The notes: generated by a model not told the origin, from the letters alone. Shown: positions 1-20,816, counted from the stretch's first letter. The stretch is 64,000 bases of DNA from Amia ocellicauda (GCF_036373705.1 NC_089856.1:13422501-13486500), one strand, 5' to 3'. Program-made: numbers and translations.

Positions 1-4455
<4,455 letters not shown>

Positions 4456-4570
4456 CCTCCCACCTCCCCTCCAGCCCTCCTCCTCTGTGCAGCAGATATA
4501 TATATATCAGAGGAGAGGGGTCCAGAACTACCATTAGATTGATACATTTAATTAAATCTTAATTGTTCTG

Positions 4571-4637
<67 letters not shown>

Positions 4638-4706
4638 CATTTTAAGATCTGTTTTATTTGTTCCTGTCTTAAGATTTCATCCATTTGTTTCTTCATTGGC
4701 TTTCAC

Positions 4707-4769
<63 letters not shown>

Positions 4770-5655
4770 GTTATTTATTTATTTATTTTTTAAGAGGAAC
4801 TTGTTTTGGTTTTTCTATTATCTGTTTTGGGGTCTCCTCTTGTCAGCTCCTTCACTGGCTCCCAGGCCACTCCTCCCTCGCTCCAGCCCCCGTGTACAGC
4901 AGCACACCGTGCTGTCAGGTGGCACTGGGCACCTAAATATGAATCTGACCTTGTGACCTTTTGGTCCTCTTTATTTAATTTTAGACGCTGCAAACAAACA
5001 CAATTCAGAATGGTCACTTCAGCCACACGTCTCTCTAACAACCACCTGGAGATTAATGTCTTGTTTTTATATTTTATGTTCTTTTTGCAGCACTGAGATT
5101 CATGTAGTTGTTGTTTAAGGTGACTCTGTAAAGTTTTATGTACGCCAGACCCCATATGTTTATTCCATTGATGGAATAATTGCTAATTAACCACAGATTT
5201 GTTAATTTAGACCTTAAAGGAACTAGACATTTGCCAACAGACCTCCAGTGTCTCTGGATTCTGTATCGAGTGGGAGGTGAGGTGTGTCAGTTGCACAATC
5301 TGCCTTCCTTCTTCCTTCAGCACATTACTTTTTGATGCCTCTTTCCTATCAAGGCTGTGACTCCCAGTGCAGGGCCCCGGGCCTTCCTACCTGTTTAACA
5401 CGGAGCCTAAATTAAATTGCTATTGAATCAATGTTTGTGTCTACTTGTGTTTTATTCCTTCCAAATATTTCATGACCTCAGTATTGCACTGGGGTTCCCA
5501 TGACATTCAGCAGCTGCCGGGGATTCGGGCTATTCTGAAAGGAAATTATATAGTATGAAACTATTACTGAATAAAATCATAAACCTGCTTTTTAGATTTC
5601 ATAATTTTGCTAAATTTAAATAATTTACTTATTTTTTATTTTCACCTTCAATAGC
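4456..5655 (+). other. avil 3' UTR / intergenic DNA with two (ATT)n microsatellites
   Basis: Sequence after the avil stop codon. It holds two long ATT arrays at 4572-4636 and 4708-4769, separated by about 70 bp. No second gene is recognisable. An AATAAA occurs near 5571 but I cannot tie it to the avil transcript end. The spurious poly-Ile and poly-Leu frames here come from the microsatellites. Confidence 0.6.
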
Positions 5656-6742
5656 TTGTAAACTCAACAACAAAAAGAAACTTAACATGTAAATATTTGT
5701 ATGAACATAAAAAGATTCAACAATTAAGATATAAACGGAACAAGTTTCACAGACATGTGACTAACAGAAATGAAATAATGTGTCCCTGAACAAAGGGGAG
5801 GTCAAATTCAAAAGTAACAGTCAGAATCTGGTGTGGCCACCAGTTGCGTTAAGTCCTGCAGTGCATCTCCTCCTTACTGTGAGATGTTACCCCACCAAGG
5901 CACTTGCAAGCTCCCGGACATTTCTGGGGGGAATGGCCCTCATTCATTCATTCATTCATTCTAACAGGCCGCAGACGTGCTTAATGGGATTGAGATCTGG
6001 GCTCTTCGCTGGCCATGGCAGAACACTGACATTCCTGTCTTGCAGGAAATCACGTCCAGTGAAGGTGGGTTTGTGCCCATAGGCGAAGTTGTTGTTGGTG
6101 ATGTCCGGTTAAGGACCTGCCTTACAACAGGCCTACAAGCCATCAGTCCAGCCTCTCTCAGCCGATTGCGGATAGTCTGAGCACAGATGGAGGGATTGTG
6201 CATTCTTGGTGTAACTCAGGCAGTTGTTGTTGCCATCCTGTACCTGTCCTGCAGGTGTGATATTCAGATGTACCGATCCTGTGCAGGTGTTGTTACACAT
6301 GGTCTGCCACTGCGAGGACGATCAGCTGTCCTTCCTGTCTCCCTGTAGCTCCCTGTCTTAGTACAGTACAGACATTGCAATTTATTGCCCTGGCCACATC
6401 TGCAGTCCTCATGCCTCCTTGCAGCCTGCATAAGGCACGTTCACGCAGATGAGCAGGGACCCTGGGCATCTTTCTTTTGGTGTTTCTCAGAGTCAGTAGA
6501 AAGGTCTCTTTAGTGTCCTACTTTTTATAACTTTGACCTTAATTGCCTACCGTCTGTAAGCTGTTAGTGTCTTAACGACCATTCCACAGGTACATGTTCA
6601 TTAATTGTTTATGGTTCATTGAACAAGCATGGAAAACATTGTTTAAACCCTTTACAATAAAGATCTGTAAAGTTATTTGGATTTTTACAAAATTGTCTTT
6701 AAAATACAGTGTCCTGAAAAAGGGACGTTTCTTTTCGCAGTG
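5656..6742 (-). mobile_element. Degenerate Tc1-like transposon
   Basis: The left end (gtaaactcaacaac) and right end (cctgaaaaagggacgtttct) correspond to the terminal inverted repeats of a Tc1-like element common in fish, with the extreme right terminus lost. On the minus strand the window 5961-6203 still encodes a transposase fragment containing the helix-turn-helix piece AQTIRNRLREAGL. Frameshifts and stops elsewhere make it inactive. Confidence 0.8.
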
Positions 6743-6779
6743 TCACGGCAGTGAAACATCAGAAGATTTTAGGCCTGCT

Positions 6780-10081
<3,302 letters not shown>

Positions 10082-10732
10082 CTGACAGAGAAAATAAGAA
10101 AACAATTTTAAACAAGTGAGGTTGAAGTCCACTTATATGCCCACAAATCAATAACCCCCACCCCACCACATTTATAATGCCCCCTACCACGAAAGAGCAA
10201 CCGTAAGAGTCAAATCTATTGGGAAACCTGTATATCATGCTGCAATCCAAAAAGGAAAACTATAGCTACCAAAACCACTAGCATGTGCAAATATTTAGTG
10301 TCCAAAAGGTAACAAAACAGTGGGAATATTTATGTAGTCTGTGGTCTCAGTTTCTCTTATGTCATACCCTTATCATCCCCTTCAGAACTTGAAACTGATA
10401 TCACACAAGTTTCCAAGATAATCTAAATATATGTGCAAGGTTACACAAATTTAAATTAAATTATTAAATTCATTCAGTAATAACAGCAGGGCTGACTGTG
10501 AAAATTAGTATAACAGTATTTCGTAATTGTTCAGTGAAAAGGAAAGCAGGTGCGAATTTGGTGGCAGACCTGTGTTTCTGCAGTCTGCAGAGAAATGAAA
10601 CCTGTGTTTACATGGCTCTGAGAAATGGACTTTCACTTTCGTACTACAATTTACACACACAAATAAATATATAATTATTTCTCTATAGTAGCATTTGCAA
10701 GACACTATGAAAAGCAATGGGCAAATTATTTT

Positions 10733-10789
<57 letters not shown>

Positions 10790-10979
10790 TAAATGGCTTA
10801 CGAAGATCACTTAGGCTGACTGGAGGCACTCGTGTCTTCCTGTTGCGTGAAATGCTTTTCTTCACTTCATAAAAAATATAAAGGTATACAAATCTTGTAA
10901 AATAAATACGTGGTTAACTTGCTCCCGTATTCTGTTCAAATACACAGATACAAAACTGTCTAATATAACTAGTTATATA
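10082..10979. other. No gene seen; (TTTC)n microsatellite at 10731-10788
   Basis: AT-rich sequence upstream of the orphan deltex catalytic exon. I looked here for RRM-like N-terminal exons of the type found at 45.3-47.8 kb and saw none. The only structured feature is the TTTC array. Confidence 0.6.
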
Positions 10980-12200
10980 CACTCACCTAAAGGATTATTA
11001 GGAACACCTGTTCAATTTCTCATTAATGCAATTATCTAACCAACCAATCACATGGCAGTTGCTTCAATGCATTTAGGGGTGTGGTCCTGGTCAAGACAAT
11101 CTCCTGAACTCCAAACTGAATGTCTGAATGGGAAAAAAAGGTGATTTAAGCAATTTTGAGCGTGGCATGGTTGTTGGTGCCAGACGGGCCGGTCTGAGTA
11201 TTTCACAATCTGCTCAGTTACTGGGATTTTCACGCACAACCATTTCTAGGGTTTACAAAGAATGGTGTGAAAAGGGAAAAACATCCAGTATGCGGCAGTC
11301 CTGTGGGCGAAAATGCCTTGTTGATGCTAGAGGTCAGAGGAGAATGGGCCGACTGATTCAAGCTGATAGAAGAGCAACTTTGACAGAAATAACCACTCAT
11401 TACAACCGAGGTATGCAGCAAAGCATTTGTGAAGCCACAACACGTACAACCTTGAGGCGGATGGGCTACAACAGCTGAAGACCCCACCGGGTACCACTCA
11501 TCTCCACTACAAATAGGAAAAAGAGGCTACAATTTGCACAAGCTCACCAAAATTGGACAGTTGAAGACTGGAAAAATGTTGCCTGGTCTGATGAGTCTCG
11601 ATTTCTGTTGAGACATTCAGATGGTAGAGTCAGAATTTGGCGTAAACAGAATGAGAACATGGATCCATCATGCCTTGTTACCACTGTGCAGGCTGGTGGT
11701 GGTGGTGTAATGGTGTGGGGGATGTTTTCTTGGCACACTTTAGGCCCCTTAGTGCCAATTGGGCATCGTTTAAATGCCACGGCCTACCTGAGCATTGTTT
11801 CTGACCATGTCCATCCCTTTATGACCACCATGTACCCATCCTCTGATGGCTACTTCCAGCAGGATAATGCACCATGTCACAAAGGTCGAATCATTTCAAA
11901 TTGGTTTCTTGAACATGACAATGAGTTCACTGTACTAAACTGGCCCCCACAGTCACCAGATCTCAACCCAATAGAGCATCTTTGGGATGTGGTGGAACGG
12001 GAGCTTCGTGCCCTGGATGTGCATCCCACAAATCTCCATCAACTGCAAGATGCTATCCTATCAATATGGGCCAACATTTCTAAAGAATGCTTTCAGCACC
12101 TTGTTGAATCAATGCCACGTAGAATTAAGGCAGTTCTGAAGGCAAAAGGGGGTCAAACACAGTATTAGTATGGTGTTCCTAATAATCCTTTAGGTGAGTG
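10980..12200 (+). mobile_element. Tc1/mariner DD36E element (Incomer-like), copy 1, 1221 bp
   Basis: Bounded by TA dinucleotides (10978-10979, 12201-12202). The ends are short inverted repeats beginning CACTCACCTAAAGGATTATT. Its length is identical to the copies at 32393-33613 and 58266-59486. It carries one transposase gene, broken in this copy (see 11128-12168). Confidence 0.95.
11128..12168 (+). pseudogene. DD36E transposase with one nonsense codon
   Basis: The frame runs from ATG 11128 to TAG 12166-12168 and corresponds to 346 residues, but an in-frame TGA at 11476-11478 sits where both other copies have AGA, a single A-to-T change. Downstream motifs are intact: SDESRF (first Asp), QQDNAPCH (second Asp) and [11 protein letters not shown] (Glu), with 36 residues between the second Asp and the Glu. 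One point mutation inactivates an otherwise complete gene. Confidence 0.93.
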
Positions 12201-12202
12201 TA

Positions 12203-12269
12203 TATTATTGCTATTGTGTTACTTTACTTTTCAGTTTTTTGCTGCAGTCAATTAAACGGTATTGCAGAG

Positions 12270-12327
<58 letters not shown>

Positions 12328-12456
12328 GTGTGTAATTTAAGGTTCCAAAATGGTACCAGGTATCTTACCTTTATCTAAGCTTTATGTCCCTGTTTGCCGT
12401 GTCACTACAGCCTCTGAAAGTGAAACTATTCTAAAAGGTGTGATAACATCAAACAA

Positions 12457-12498
<42 letters not shown>

Positions 12499-15400
12499 AC
12501 TTTGTTTTTCTCCCTTCAGTGCATATTAATGTACTTTCACAGCATGTATGTTACTGTAATCTTGGAGACAACCTTCCTAAGGACACGATCCAAATTATGG
12601 ACTGTTTTTTTCACATAGAAAAAACAGAATCGTTTTTTTTTCTTTTCTTTTTTTTTTCGTGAGCAACTTCATGCAGTTTGCTGCACTATTTTAAACTTGT
12701 GTGCACTACAGTGTTTTGTATTGTGCATTTCTTACAGCTGTTCTAAAAATTCAATGGCGATGTTGCATATGCCTTCGATAAAGGGACTTCCGAACAAATA
12801 AACAATTTAAAGACCATTGTTTTCGTGTTTGCTGATAGCTGTACCAAGTGGTTACAGATGTGTTAATTCTCTCGCTATATATGGGTGATTCTTCAACTAC
12901 AAGCATTTTTACCAACACATAGTGATTACAAATCAAAGTGGTTCAAAATAGAATATATCCATTCAAATATTTAGCTACATGCATTACAAAAAGGATGCTA
13001 TGAACAACAGTGACTTTTAGAATAAATACATTTTGAATTAAATTTTTCATGAAGTCCATGTGAAATACGTCATTACCATCACAATTGTAAAAGTCTACTT
13101 TAATAAAATATATGAAGTTTAAACGTAACAAAGCGTGAAACTGTTTATTTATTTGCAAATCTAAGGGATACTGCTTTAAATAACAATAATAACACTGATT
13201 CATTGTATTGTCATCACCAGCATGGTGGTGTTATTACCATCACAGTGTAATGTGTGATGGTAATGACGTGTTGTAGTAATGACATTTCACACTAGTACAC
13301 AATACTGCACAAGGATCTCTTGGATTTTATAAAAATATTACCATGTATGTTTTAATTTTAATTAATTCACAAGTCAATTAATGCACATGTTACGACGTGA
13401 TTGCTAATTACACATAAATATATCCCCATAAGTAAAAAATATATACCTTAATTTTTCATCACATTAAAGACGTTATCAAGAATCTCCCTCCATCATCTCC
13501 ATGTGCTTTGTTGTGACTTCCTAATTTGCATGTGACCAAATAGATACATTTTTATACAGTTTATTGTTCTGTAGTTTGTGCATTCTGATAATTATGACAG
13601 AAAATCAAAGGGACAATATTTCTTACAACAAAATAAGAAAAAAAAAACATACAATCCAAACACTTCACACTACATTGTTTAATGTATTATTAATTATACA
13701 TATAAATATGAAGGAATATTATATTAGTGCAATACTAAAAACAAAAAACAAATAGAAAATCAGTCAAGTACAATTCAATGAAATATACACAGGAAAGTAC
13801 ACACAAATAATACAGAAAAATATGAATTGGCATTATTTGCATCATATATATAACACATTATCAATCAAATATTTCTTTGTGACTTCAAAATGGTTGTAGT
13901 TGAAGAGTCACCCATATATATCATGAGAACATGAGATGAATATGAGATCCTTTGCTGCTAGGTTAATGTGTCTGAGATGTCTTACTGTTAAGGGTCAGTT
14001 GGTGGGGTCATTTTGAATACTGAGTAGGACAGACATTAGTTAGGACAGGAAGTAGATAAAGAGAAGGCTGGTACTATGATCCACATTCAGTAGAAATAAT
14101 ATCTTTCATTGTGCATCATACAAGTTCTACACTCTGCAAGTTAATATACAATTACGTTCGTTATAATTATATAATACATTGTAGAGTCATTGTATTTGTA
14201 TATATTATTTTTGATGTACAGTTCTATGATGAAGAGATGTCCCGCTACAAACGTCTCTGGGATGAGTGAGGCCTCTAAATGTCTACAGGGACAGAAGGCT
14301 TGTTGTCAGGGGCAGATTTCTTGATTGTTCAGTACGAGACCAGGCTTGCTTGTTCTGAGTGCCTAATGTTTGGCATGTTTCTTTCCCCTTGGTCTTATAG
14401 TGCCTCACCACTGACTGTACTGACTTGACGTAGTTTTTTTTGGTTGTAAGGGAGTGTTGGTTTGGGAGACCTGATCTCAGAGGTGTCATCTGTTAACAAG
14501 AGGGTTTTAAAGTGTGTGTGAGATACCAGCTACACAGTGCCCTTTGACCTTGTTTGGTGCCACCCTGCCTGCAAGGCCTAAAGCAAACATGGTGTTGTTG
14601 CAGGTGACCATCGAGGGTGTATGCAGTGCAGAGCAAGGCAGTGGGGATGTCCCTGGTGACCCCCGTCCCATTGCCTGTCCAGGCTGCGTGTCATGTCATG
14701 TGTAAACCTACTGGCCCTGATGACCTCCACATACAGTGTAATGTAGTTTCTATACTTATTTGGTTGTACAGAACTGCAAAATGTGATTGGACAAGTTTGT
14801 GTATAACTTACAGATGTATAACTACAGTAGTGTCAATTTATTTAAGTAAACAGAAAAAGCTTTTTTCTACTCTTAGTTTTCTTGTCATGTTTGTTTTATT
14901 TCTGCTCCCCAATGGCTTTTCCAGAATGTCTTCTTAAATAAATCTGTAATAAAAGAGGAAAAAACTAAATATATATAGGGGTTGTTGTTTTCCTTCTTTG
15001 TCATTTCATTTTCTTGAACTGGTTTGATTCCAAATGCATGCAATAATTTGTCTACAACCTGATTTTTAAAGGGGAATTTCAAAATGTTTGTATTTTTAAA
15101 TGTTTACAGTTCAGTACACACCTTGCATTTTATTTGCAAGTGTGTGGGGAGGGTGGGGACTGAACTGAACTAGCCTGTATTTACAAAAATCTCCTATCAC
15201 AGGATGCCCAGATTTATGTAAATTGTCGCTAGGGTCCATATTTGTAGTATACATGTCATTGTAGCACTAATGATGTTGTCATGTGCAGTTAGAAAATATT
15301 TATAGAACAATACTACTAGTAATGCTACTACTGCTATTACTACTATTTTTAATAATAAATAAGTAGTAGTAGTAAAGTGACACGTAACCAGTGTTTATGT

Positions 15401-15994
15401 ATTAGTTATTTTGTTTATGTATTATTATTATTATTATTATACTTAATAATGGAAAAAGCAAAGAAGGAAGGCTAATTGTTCATAATTTTCTACTTTGTCT
15501 GCTTCTCCCAATAATTATAATTGTTAATGCAATCCGTGACAAACATTAATTATTTGTAAGAAATTGTTGATTGTATAAAGCAGTTATAATGTAACCGGCT
15601 CCTCTGCTGTACCCATTTAAAATGATCAAATATTAATAGAATTGTCTTTTTACCATTCCTCTTACATGTAACTCCTTCTCCCAGCCCACTGCTCTGGTAC
15701 CACTACTGACGTCTCTGTCAGGCAACATTGTGACACTTGAGTAGGTCAGGGTAACCTTTTCCAAGAAATCAATAATAAATATTATTATTCTTATTATTAT
15801 TAATTAATAGACGATGCAGTAATTAGTGTGTGGTGGTATTTGACTATAGACCCATTGTATGATACTAAACTAAACTAAACGACTAAAGGTTAAGATTTAT
15901 TATTCTATTTTTAAATCAGCAGAATAAGCACAAATAAGGCAAAGAAATAAAGGGGCTTGGGGGGAAAGGGGCAGTGGCCACCCCTACATGTCCC
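12203..15994. other. Gene-poor AT-rich stretch with simple repeats
   Basis: No coding gene recognised. Contains (ATT)n at about 12270-12326, (CA)n at about 12464-12496, a perfect 12-bp inverted repeat at 13233-13264 (attaccatcaca / tgtgatggtaat) and a longer inverted-repeat unit listed separately. A GC-richer patch at 14520-14710 has short open frames but no family resemblance I can name. Confidence 0.5.
12877..13923. mobile_element. Putative non-autonomous DNA transposon with inverted ends
   Basis: The left end (tatatgggtgattcttcaac, from 12877) is matched in reverse complement by the right end near 13890-13923 (gttgaagagtcacccatata). That gives about 1.05 kb between outward ends. The interior has the motif attaccatcaca in both orientations (13064-13085, 13233-13264) and no open frame of note. 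I could not identify a target duplication, so superfamily is unassigned. Confidence 0.5.
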
Positions 15995-16790
15995 TGTCTA
16001 GAGTGATCAATCACACTTCACCATCTGGTAGATCTGTGTTTGGCCGATGCCGCTACCTGCCCAAACTATAAAGTTTGGTGGAGGAGGACTAATGGTCTGG
16101 GTTGGTTTTTCATGGGAGGATATAAAAACATTTCCAAGGCATTGAATATCCCCCGGAGCACAGTAAAGCCCATTATTAAGAAATGGAGAGAATATGGCAC
16201 CACTGTGAATCTGCCTAGATCAGGCCGTCCTCAAAAACGGAGTATCTGGGCGAGAAGGGCATTAGTCAGGGAGGCCACCAAGAGGCCTATGGCAACTCTT
16301 ACAGTATGGCAAAGAGTTACAGTCTTTCTCAGCTGAGCTGGGAGACACTGTGCATACTGCAACAGTAGCCCGGGTGCTTCACAAAAGTGGCTTTTATGGG
16401 AGAGTGGCAAAATAAAAGCCATTGTTGAAAAAAACTCACATTAAATCTCATCTAGAGTTTGCCAGAAGGCATGTGGGGGAATCTGAGACCAAGTGGAAGA
16501 AGATTCTATGGTCTGATGAGACCAAAATAGAGCCTGCAAACCTTGTAAAGATAGAGGGCAAAATGGATGCAGCAAAGTACAGAGAAATCCTGTAAGAAAA
16601 CCTGCTAAGAATTCATTTAGAACAATTTGCAGATTATATTTTTCACTTTGAAATTATGGATATTTTCTGTGTTGATCAGTGGTAAAAAACACCTGATTAA
16701 ATCCATTCTGATTTCATGTTGCAACAATGAAATGTGGAAAAGTCCAAGGGGGGTGAATACTTTTGAGAGCCCCTGTAGCTCTTGAGAAAA
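15995..16790 (+). mobile_element. Two fused Tc1-like transposon fragments
   Basis: 15995-16115 resembles the middle of one Tc1-type transposase (CR-YLP, then GGGLMVW-like DNA with frameshifts). From about 16115 a different Tc1-like family begins, with the N-terminal helix-turn-helix region (NIPRSTVKPIIKKW, LPRSGRPQK, RRALVREATKRPM). It ends in a Tc1-type terminus (gggtgaatacttttgagagc, near 16750-16780). Multiple stops mean both are dead. The join suggests insertion followed by deletion. Confidence 0.7.
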
Positions 16791-17277
16791 TAAACTGATA
16801 ACATACCACAGGTTAACAATCAGTTCAGTCAAACTCTAAGAGATCTCAGTGATGTGGCTTATTGACAATATGAACTTACCACATCCTTGCGGTAGTGGGT
16901 TTACTGATACGTTTCCAACACGTCGTTCATCCTAGCTCACTGTGCACCTGACGCCAGTTTAATTATATTTCTCTGCATCATTATACATTATTTTCGACTG
17001 TTTTTACCGTTACCTTGTTTCTGTTATTTATCATTTTAATTATTTTCGGTTTTAATGTTAATAGTTATCTTCACAGATACATAGAGAACTGTATTGATTA
17101 AATATCCTGGAAGTACATTTGCTCGTTTGTACAAATATTTTTCCTTGGCACTTGTCTGCCTTTGGATATTCTTTGAAGTCGGATGACAGAAACAAAACGA
17201 CGTGTCGGAAATGTATCAGTAAACCCAATACCACAAGGATGTGGTAAGTTCATAATTGTCAAGAAGCCACCTCACTA

Positions 17278-18851
17278 CAGTGAGGGAAAAAAGTATTTGA
17301 TCCCCTGCTGATTTTGTACGTTTGCCCACTGACAAAGAAATGATCAGTCTATAATTTTAATGGTAGGTGTATTTTAACAGTGAGGGACAGAATAACAACA
17401 AAAAAATCCAGAAAAACTCATTTCAAAAAAGTTATACATTGATTTGCATGTTAATGAGGGAAATAAGTATTTGATCCCCTATCAATCAGCAAGATTTCTG
17501 GCTCCCAGGTGTCTTTTATACAGGTAACGAGCTGAGATTAGGAGCACTCTCTTAAAGGGAGTGCTCCTAATCTCATACCTGTATAAAAGACACCTGTCCA
17601 CAGAAGCAATCAATCAATCAGATTCCAAACTCTCAACCATGGCCAAGAGCTGTCCAAGGATGTCAGGGACAAGATTGTAGACCTACACAAGGCTGGAATG
17701 GGCTACAAGACCATCGCCAAGCAGCTTGGTGAGAAGGTGACAACAGTTGGTGCGATTATTCGCAAATGGAAGAAACACAAAATAACTGTCAGTCTCCCTC
17801 GGTCTGGGGCTCCATGCAAGATCTCACCTCGTGGAGTTTCAATGATCATGAGAACGGTGAGGAATCAGCCCAGAACTACACGGGAGGATCTTGTTAATGA
17901 TCTCAAGGCAGCTGGGACCATAGTCACCAAGAAAACAATTGGTAACACACTACGCCATGAAGGACTGAAATCCTGCAGCCTCCGCAAGGTCCCCCTGCTC
18001 AAGAAAGCACATGTACAGGCCAGTCTGGAGTTTGCCAATGAACATCTGAATGATTCAGAGGAGAACTGGGTGAAAGTGTTGTGGTCAGATGAGACCAAAA
18101 TCAAGCTCTTTGGCATCAACTCAACTCGCCGTGTTTGGAGGAGGAGGAATGACCCCAAGAACACCATCCCCACCGTCAAACATGGAGGTGGAAACATTAT
18201 GCTTTGGGGGTGTTTTTCTGCTAAGGGGACAGGACAACTGCACCGCATCAAAGGGACGATGGATGGAGCCATGTACCGTAAAATCTTGGGTGAGAACCTC
18301 CTTCCCTCAGCCAGGGCATTGAAAATGGGTCGTGGATGGGTATTCCAGCATGACAATGACCCAAAACACACAGCCAAGGCAACAAAGGAGTGGCTCAAGA
18401 AGAAGCACATTAAGGTCCTGGAGTGGCCTAGCCAGTCTCCAGACCTTAATCCCATAGAAAATCTGTGGAGGGAGCTGAAGGTTCGAGTTGCCAAACGTCA
18501 GCCTCGAAACCTTAATGACTTGGAGAGGATCTGCAAAGAGGAGTGGGACAAAATCCCTCCTGAGATGTGTGCAAACCTGGTGGCCAACTACAAGAAACGT
18601 CTGACCTCTGTGATTGCCAACAAGGGTTTTGCCGCCAAGTACTGAGTCGAAGGGGTCAAATACTTATTTCCCTCATTAACATGCAAATCAATTTATAACT
18701 TTTTTTAAATGCTTTTTCTGGATTTTTTTGTTGTTATTCTGTCTCTCACTGTTAAAATACACCTACCATTAAAATTATAGACTGATCATTTCTTTGTCAG
18801 TGGGCAAACGTACAAAATCAGCAGGGGATCAAATACTTTTTTCCCTCACTG
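17278..18851 (+). mobile_element. Nearly complete Tc1-like transposon, 1574 bp
   Basis: Flanked by TA on both sides, with inverted ends starting cagtgagggaaaaaagtatt and long inner inverted repeats reaching about 200 bp inward. A strong hairpin lies between terminus and gene at 17534-17574 (gagattaggagcactc and its complement). The transposase is at 17698-18645. A 5'-deleted relative lies at 45796-46332 on the other strand. Confidence 0.95.
17698..18645 (+). CDS. Tc1-like transposase (DD34E), N-terminally disrupted
   Basis: 315 residues open from an internal ATG. It carries the second helix-turn-helix and a GRPR-like LPRSGAP segment, then [18 protein letters not shown] and [11 protein letters not shown], with 34 residues between the second Asp and the Glu, so the DDE catalytic core is whole. 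The natural start ATG at 17638-17640 is out of frame with this reading frame, because the DNA between it and 'gagctgtccaag' is a few bases short of the usual family sequence. About 20 N-terminal residues of the first DNA-binding helix are therefore lost, and the gene is probably inactive or hypomorphic. Confidence 0.85.
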   Translation: MGYKTIAKQLGEKVTTVGAIIRKWKKHKITVSLPRSGAPCKISPRGVSMIMRTVRNQPRTTREDLVNDLKAAGTIVTKKTIGNTLRHEGLKSCSLRKVPLLKKAHVQASLEFANEHLNDSEENWVKVLWSDETKIKLFGINSTRRVWRRRNDPKNTIPTVKHGGGNIMLWGCFSAKGTGQLHRIKGTMDGAMYRKILGENLLPSARALKMGRGWVFQHDNDPKHTAKATKEWLKKKHIKVLEWPSQSPDLNPIENLWRELKVRVAKRQPRNLNDLERICKEEWDKIPPEMCANLVANYKKRLTSVIANKGFAAKY

Positions 18852-18869
18852 TATATGACAATTGTAGTG

Positions 18870-19826
18870 CCCCCTAAGGGTCATGCCAAACTACACCATC
18901 CTCTGTTTAATACTGGAGAGGAGGGGCTCCTGGGAAATGACAGTACATTTAAATCCCTTCAAATCAATGAAGTCAAACTTAGATTCATCTGTCCATAACA
19001 CTTTTTTCCCAATCTTCCTCTGTCCAGTGTCTGTGTTCTTTTGCAAACTTAATATTTTCTTTTTATTGGCCAGTCTGAGATATGGCTTTTTCTTTGCAGT
19101 TCTGCCTAGAAGGCCAGCATCCCGGAGTCGCGTCTTCACTGTTGACTTGATACTGGTGTTTTGCGGGTATTATTTAATGAAGCTGCCAGCTGAGGACCTG
19201 TGAGGCGTCTGTTTCTCAAACTAGACACTCTAATGTATTTGTCCTCTTGCTCAGTTGTGCACCGGGGCCTCCCACTCCTCTTTCTATTCTGGTTAGAGAC
19301 AGTTTGCACTGTTCTGTGAAGGGAGTAGTACACAGCGTTGTACAAGATCTTCAGTTTCTTGGCAATTTCTCGCATGGAATAGCCTTCATTTCTCAGAACA
19401 AGAATAGACTGACGAGTTTCAGAAGAAAGTTCTTTGTTTCTGGCCATTTTGAGCCTGTAATCGAACCCACAATTGCTGATGCTCCAGATACTCAACTAGT
19501 CTAAAGAAGGCCAGTTTTATTGCTTCTTTAATAATTGCAAAAGGGTTTTCTAATGATCAAATTGGCCTTTTAAAATTATAAACTTGGATTAGCAAACACA
19601 ACGTGCCATTGGAGCTGATGGTTGCTGATAATGGGCCTCTGTACGCCTATGTAGATATTCCATTACAAATCAGCCATTTCCAGCTACAATAGTCATTTAC
19701 AACATTAACAATGTCTACACTGTATTTCTGATGAATCTGATGTTATTTTAATGGACAAAAAAATTGCTTTTCTTTCGAAAACAATGACATTTCAAAGTGA
19801 CCCCAAACTTTTGAATAGTAATGTAT
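18870..19826 (-). mobile_element. Truncated Tc1-like transposon (third family)
   Basis: On the minus strand, 19136-19495 encodes the DNA-binding half (MARNKELSSETRQSI, REIAKKLKI, RKRSGRPR). 18891-19139 encodes the start of the catalytic domain up to WTDESKFDF, in a shifted frame. The second Asp and Glu region is gone. The 5' terminus at about 19796-19826 (ccccaaacttttgaatagta) is of Tc1 type; the 3' terminus is lost near 18870. Confidence 0.8.
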
Positions 19827-20167
19827 TTAAAAATATATATATATTATTTAAGATTCTGTACTCTCAGGCTAGCTGAACCTACATGAGTACATGAGTTTAT
19901 TTTGTTTAAGAAGATTGGTTGGGTAATACATTGGTTTACACATTACTTCATCTGCAAAAGCATGCCACAGTTTATGCCTCTGGTCATAAAGCAAACAAGA
20001 CACACATGGATTTAAACTTAAATTTGTATTGGGATTAAATTCTGCAGATAGGCCAGATAAACCATAAGATGAGTTAATATGTGATATAATACAAATGTAA
20101 AAAAATTAAAGACATTTAGAAGGTGTACAACAGAAATTGTGAACTAGAAGATGACACTTCCCTCCCA

Positions 20168-20306
20168 TTCGTTGAATATCCATCCATCCATCGAAACTGC
20201 TTATCCTGGTGAGGGTCATGGGGAAGCCGGAGCCTATCCCTGCAGGCATAGGGCACAAGGCAGGAATACACCCAGGACAGGATGCCAGGCCATTGCTGGG
20301 CAATCG
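20168..20306 (-). repeat. Retroposon 3'-end repeat
   Basis: Starts in a catccatccatcg tract and continues through 'ggtcatggggaagccggagc', a repeat very common in fish genomes, usually the 3' end of a LINE or a SINE derived from it. The CATC/GATG tract as tail puts it on the minus strand. Confidence 0.6.
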
Positions 20307-20816
20307 TTGAATATCTGTGTGGATTATTTTTAGTGTTTCAGCAAAGTATGTCTGCTGTAGTAATTCTTTTACATTTGTGAGAGTAAAATAATTTACAGTA
20401 GGAACAAAATCCTCCATTGTAGAACAATACCCTCTCAGACTGTCCAAATGTATTGGCTCAATGTTGGTTTGGCCACCATACTGGAAACCCCATCAACACT
20501 AGTGAAAACCTCAGCTGTTAGGGGCTGGGCCCTTTTAATTTAATTCTCCCCATCTGCTTTAATATCAGTGTCTGAAAGTAGGCCAACAGATTCTTAAAAG
20601 CATAGCTGACAAATGACTGCATAAAACGGCTTGTGATGAACATCTGCATTAAAGACACTTGTTGAATTAGTAACAGTGCCAACATAGCCATGAAAACTGT
20701 TGTGCACTTTCTTAGTTTTTTATTTTTTTTTATTTTGCATGATTTGCTGCAAACAAACACTTTGTGGAAGCATTTCAAAAATTTGAGACATCTAGAAACA
20801 ACAGTGTATTGGGCCC
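20307..20816. other. No gene seen
   Basis: Anonymous AT-rich sequence between the retroposon and the LTR that starts at 20817. No coding similarity or repeat structure recognised. Confidence 0.4.

Noticed and set aside
4563..4956. Poly-Ile and poly-Leu open frames
   Set aside because: Produced by (ATT)n arrays downstream of avil.
14514..14937. Possible exon at 14604-14703 after a cag
   Set aside because: Open, but no donor, no recognisable family and no neighbouring exon.
17865..18494. Minus-strand 209-codon frame
   Set aside because: Antisense shadow of the Tc1 transposase at 17698-18645.
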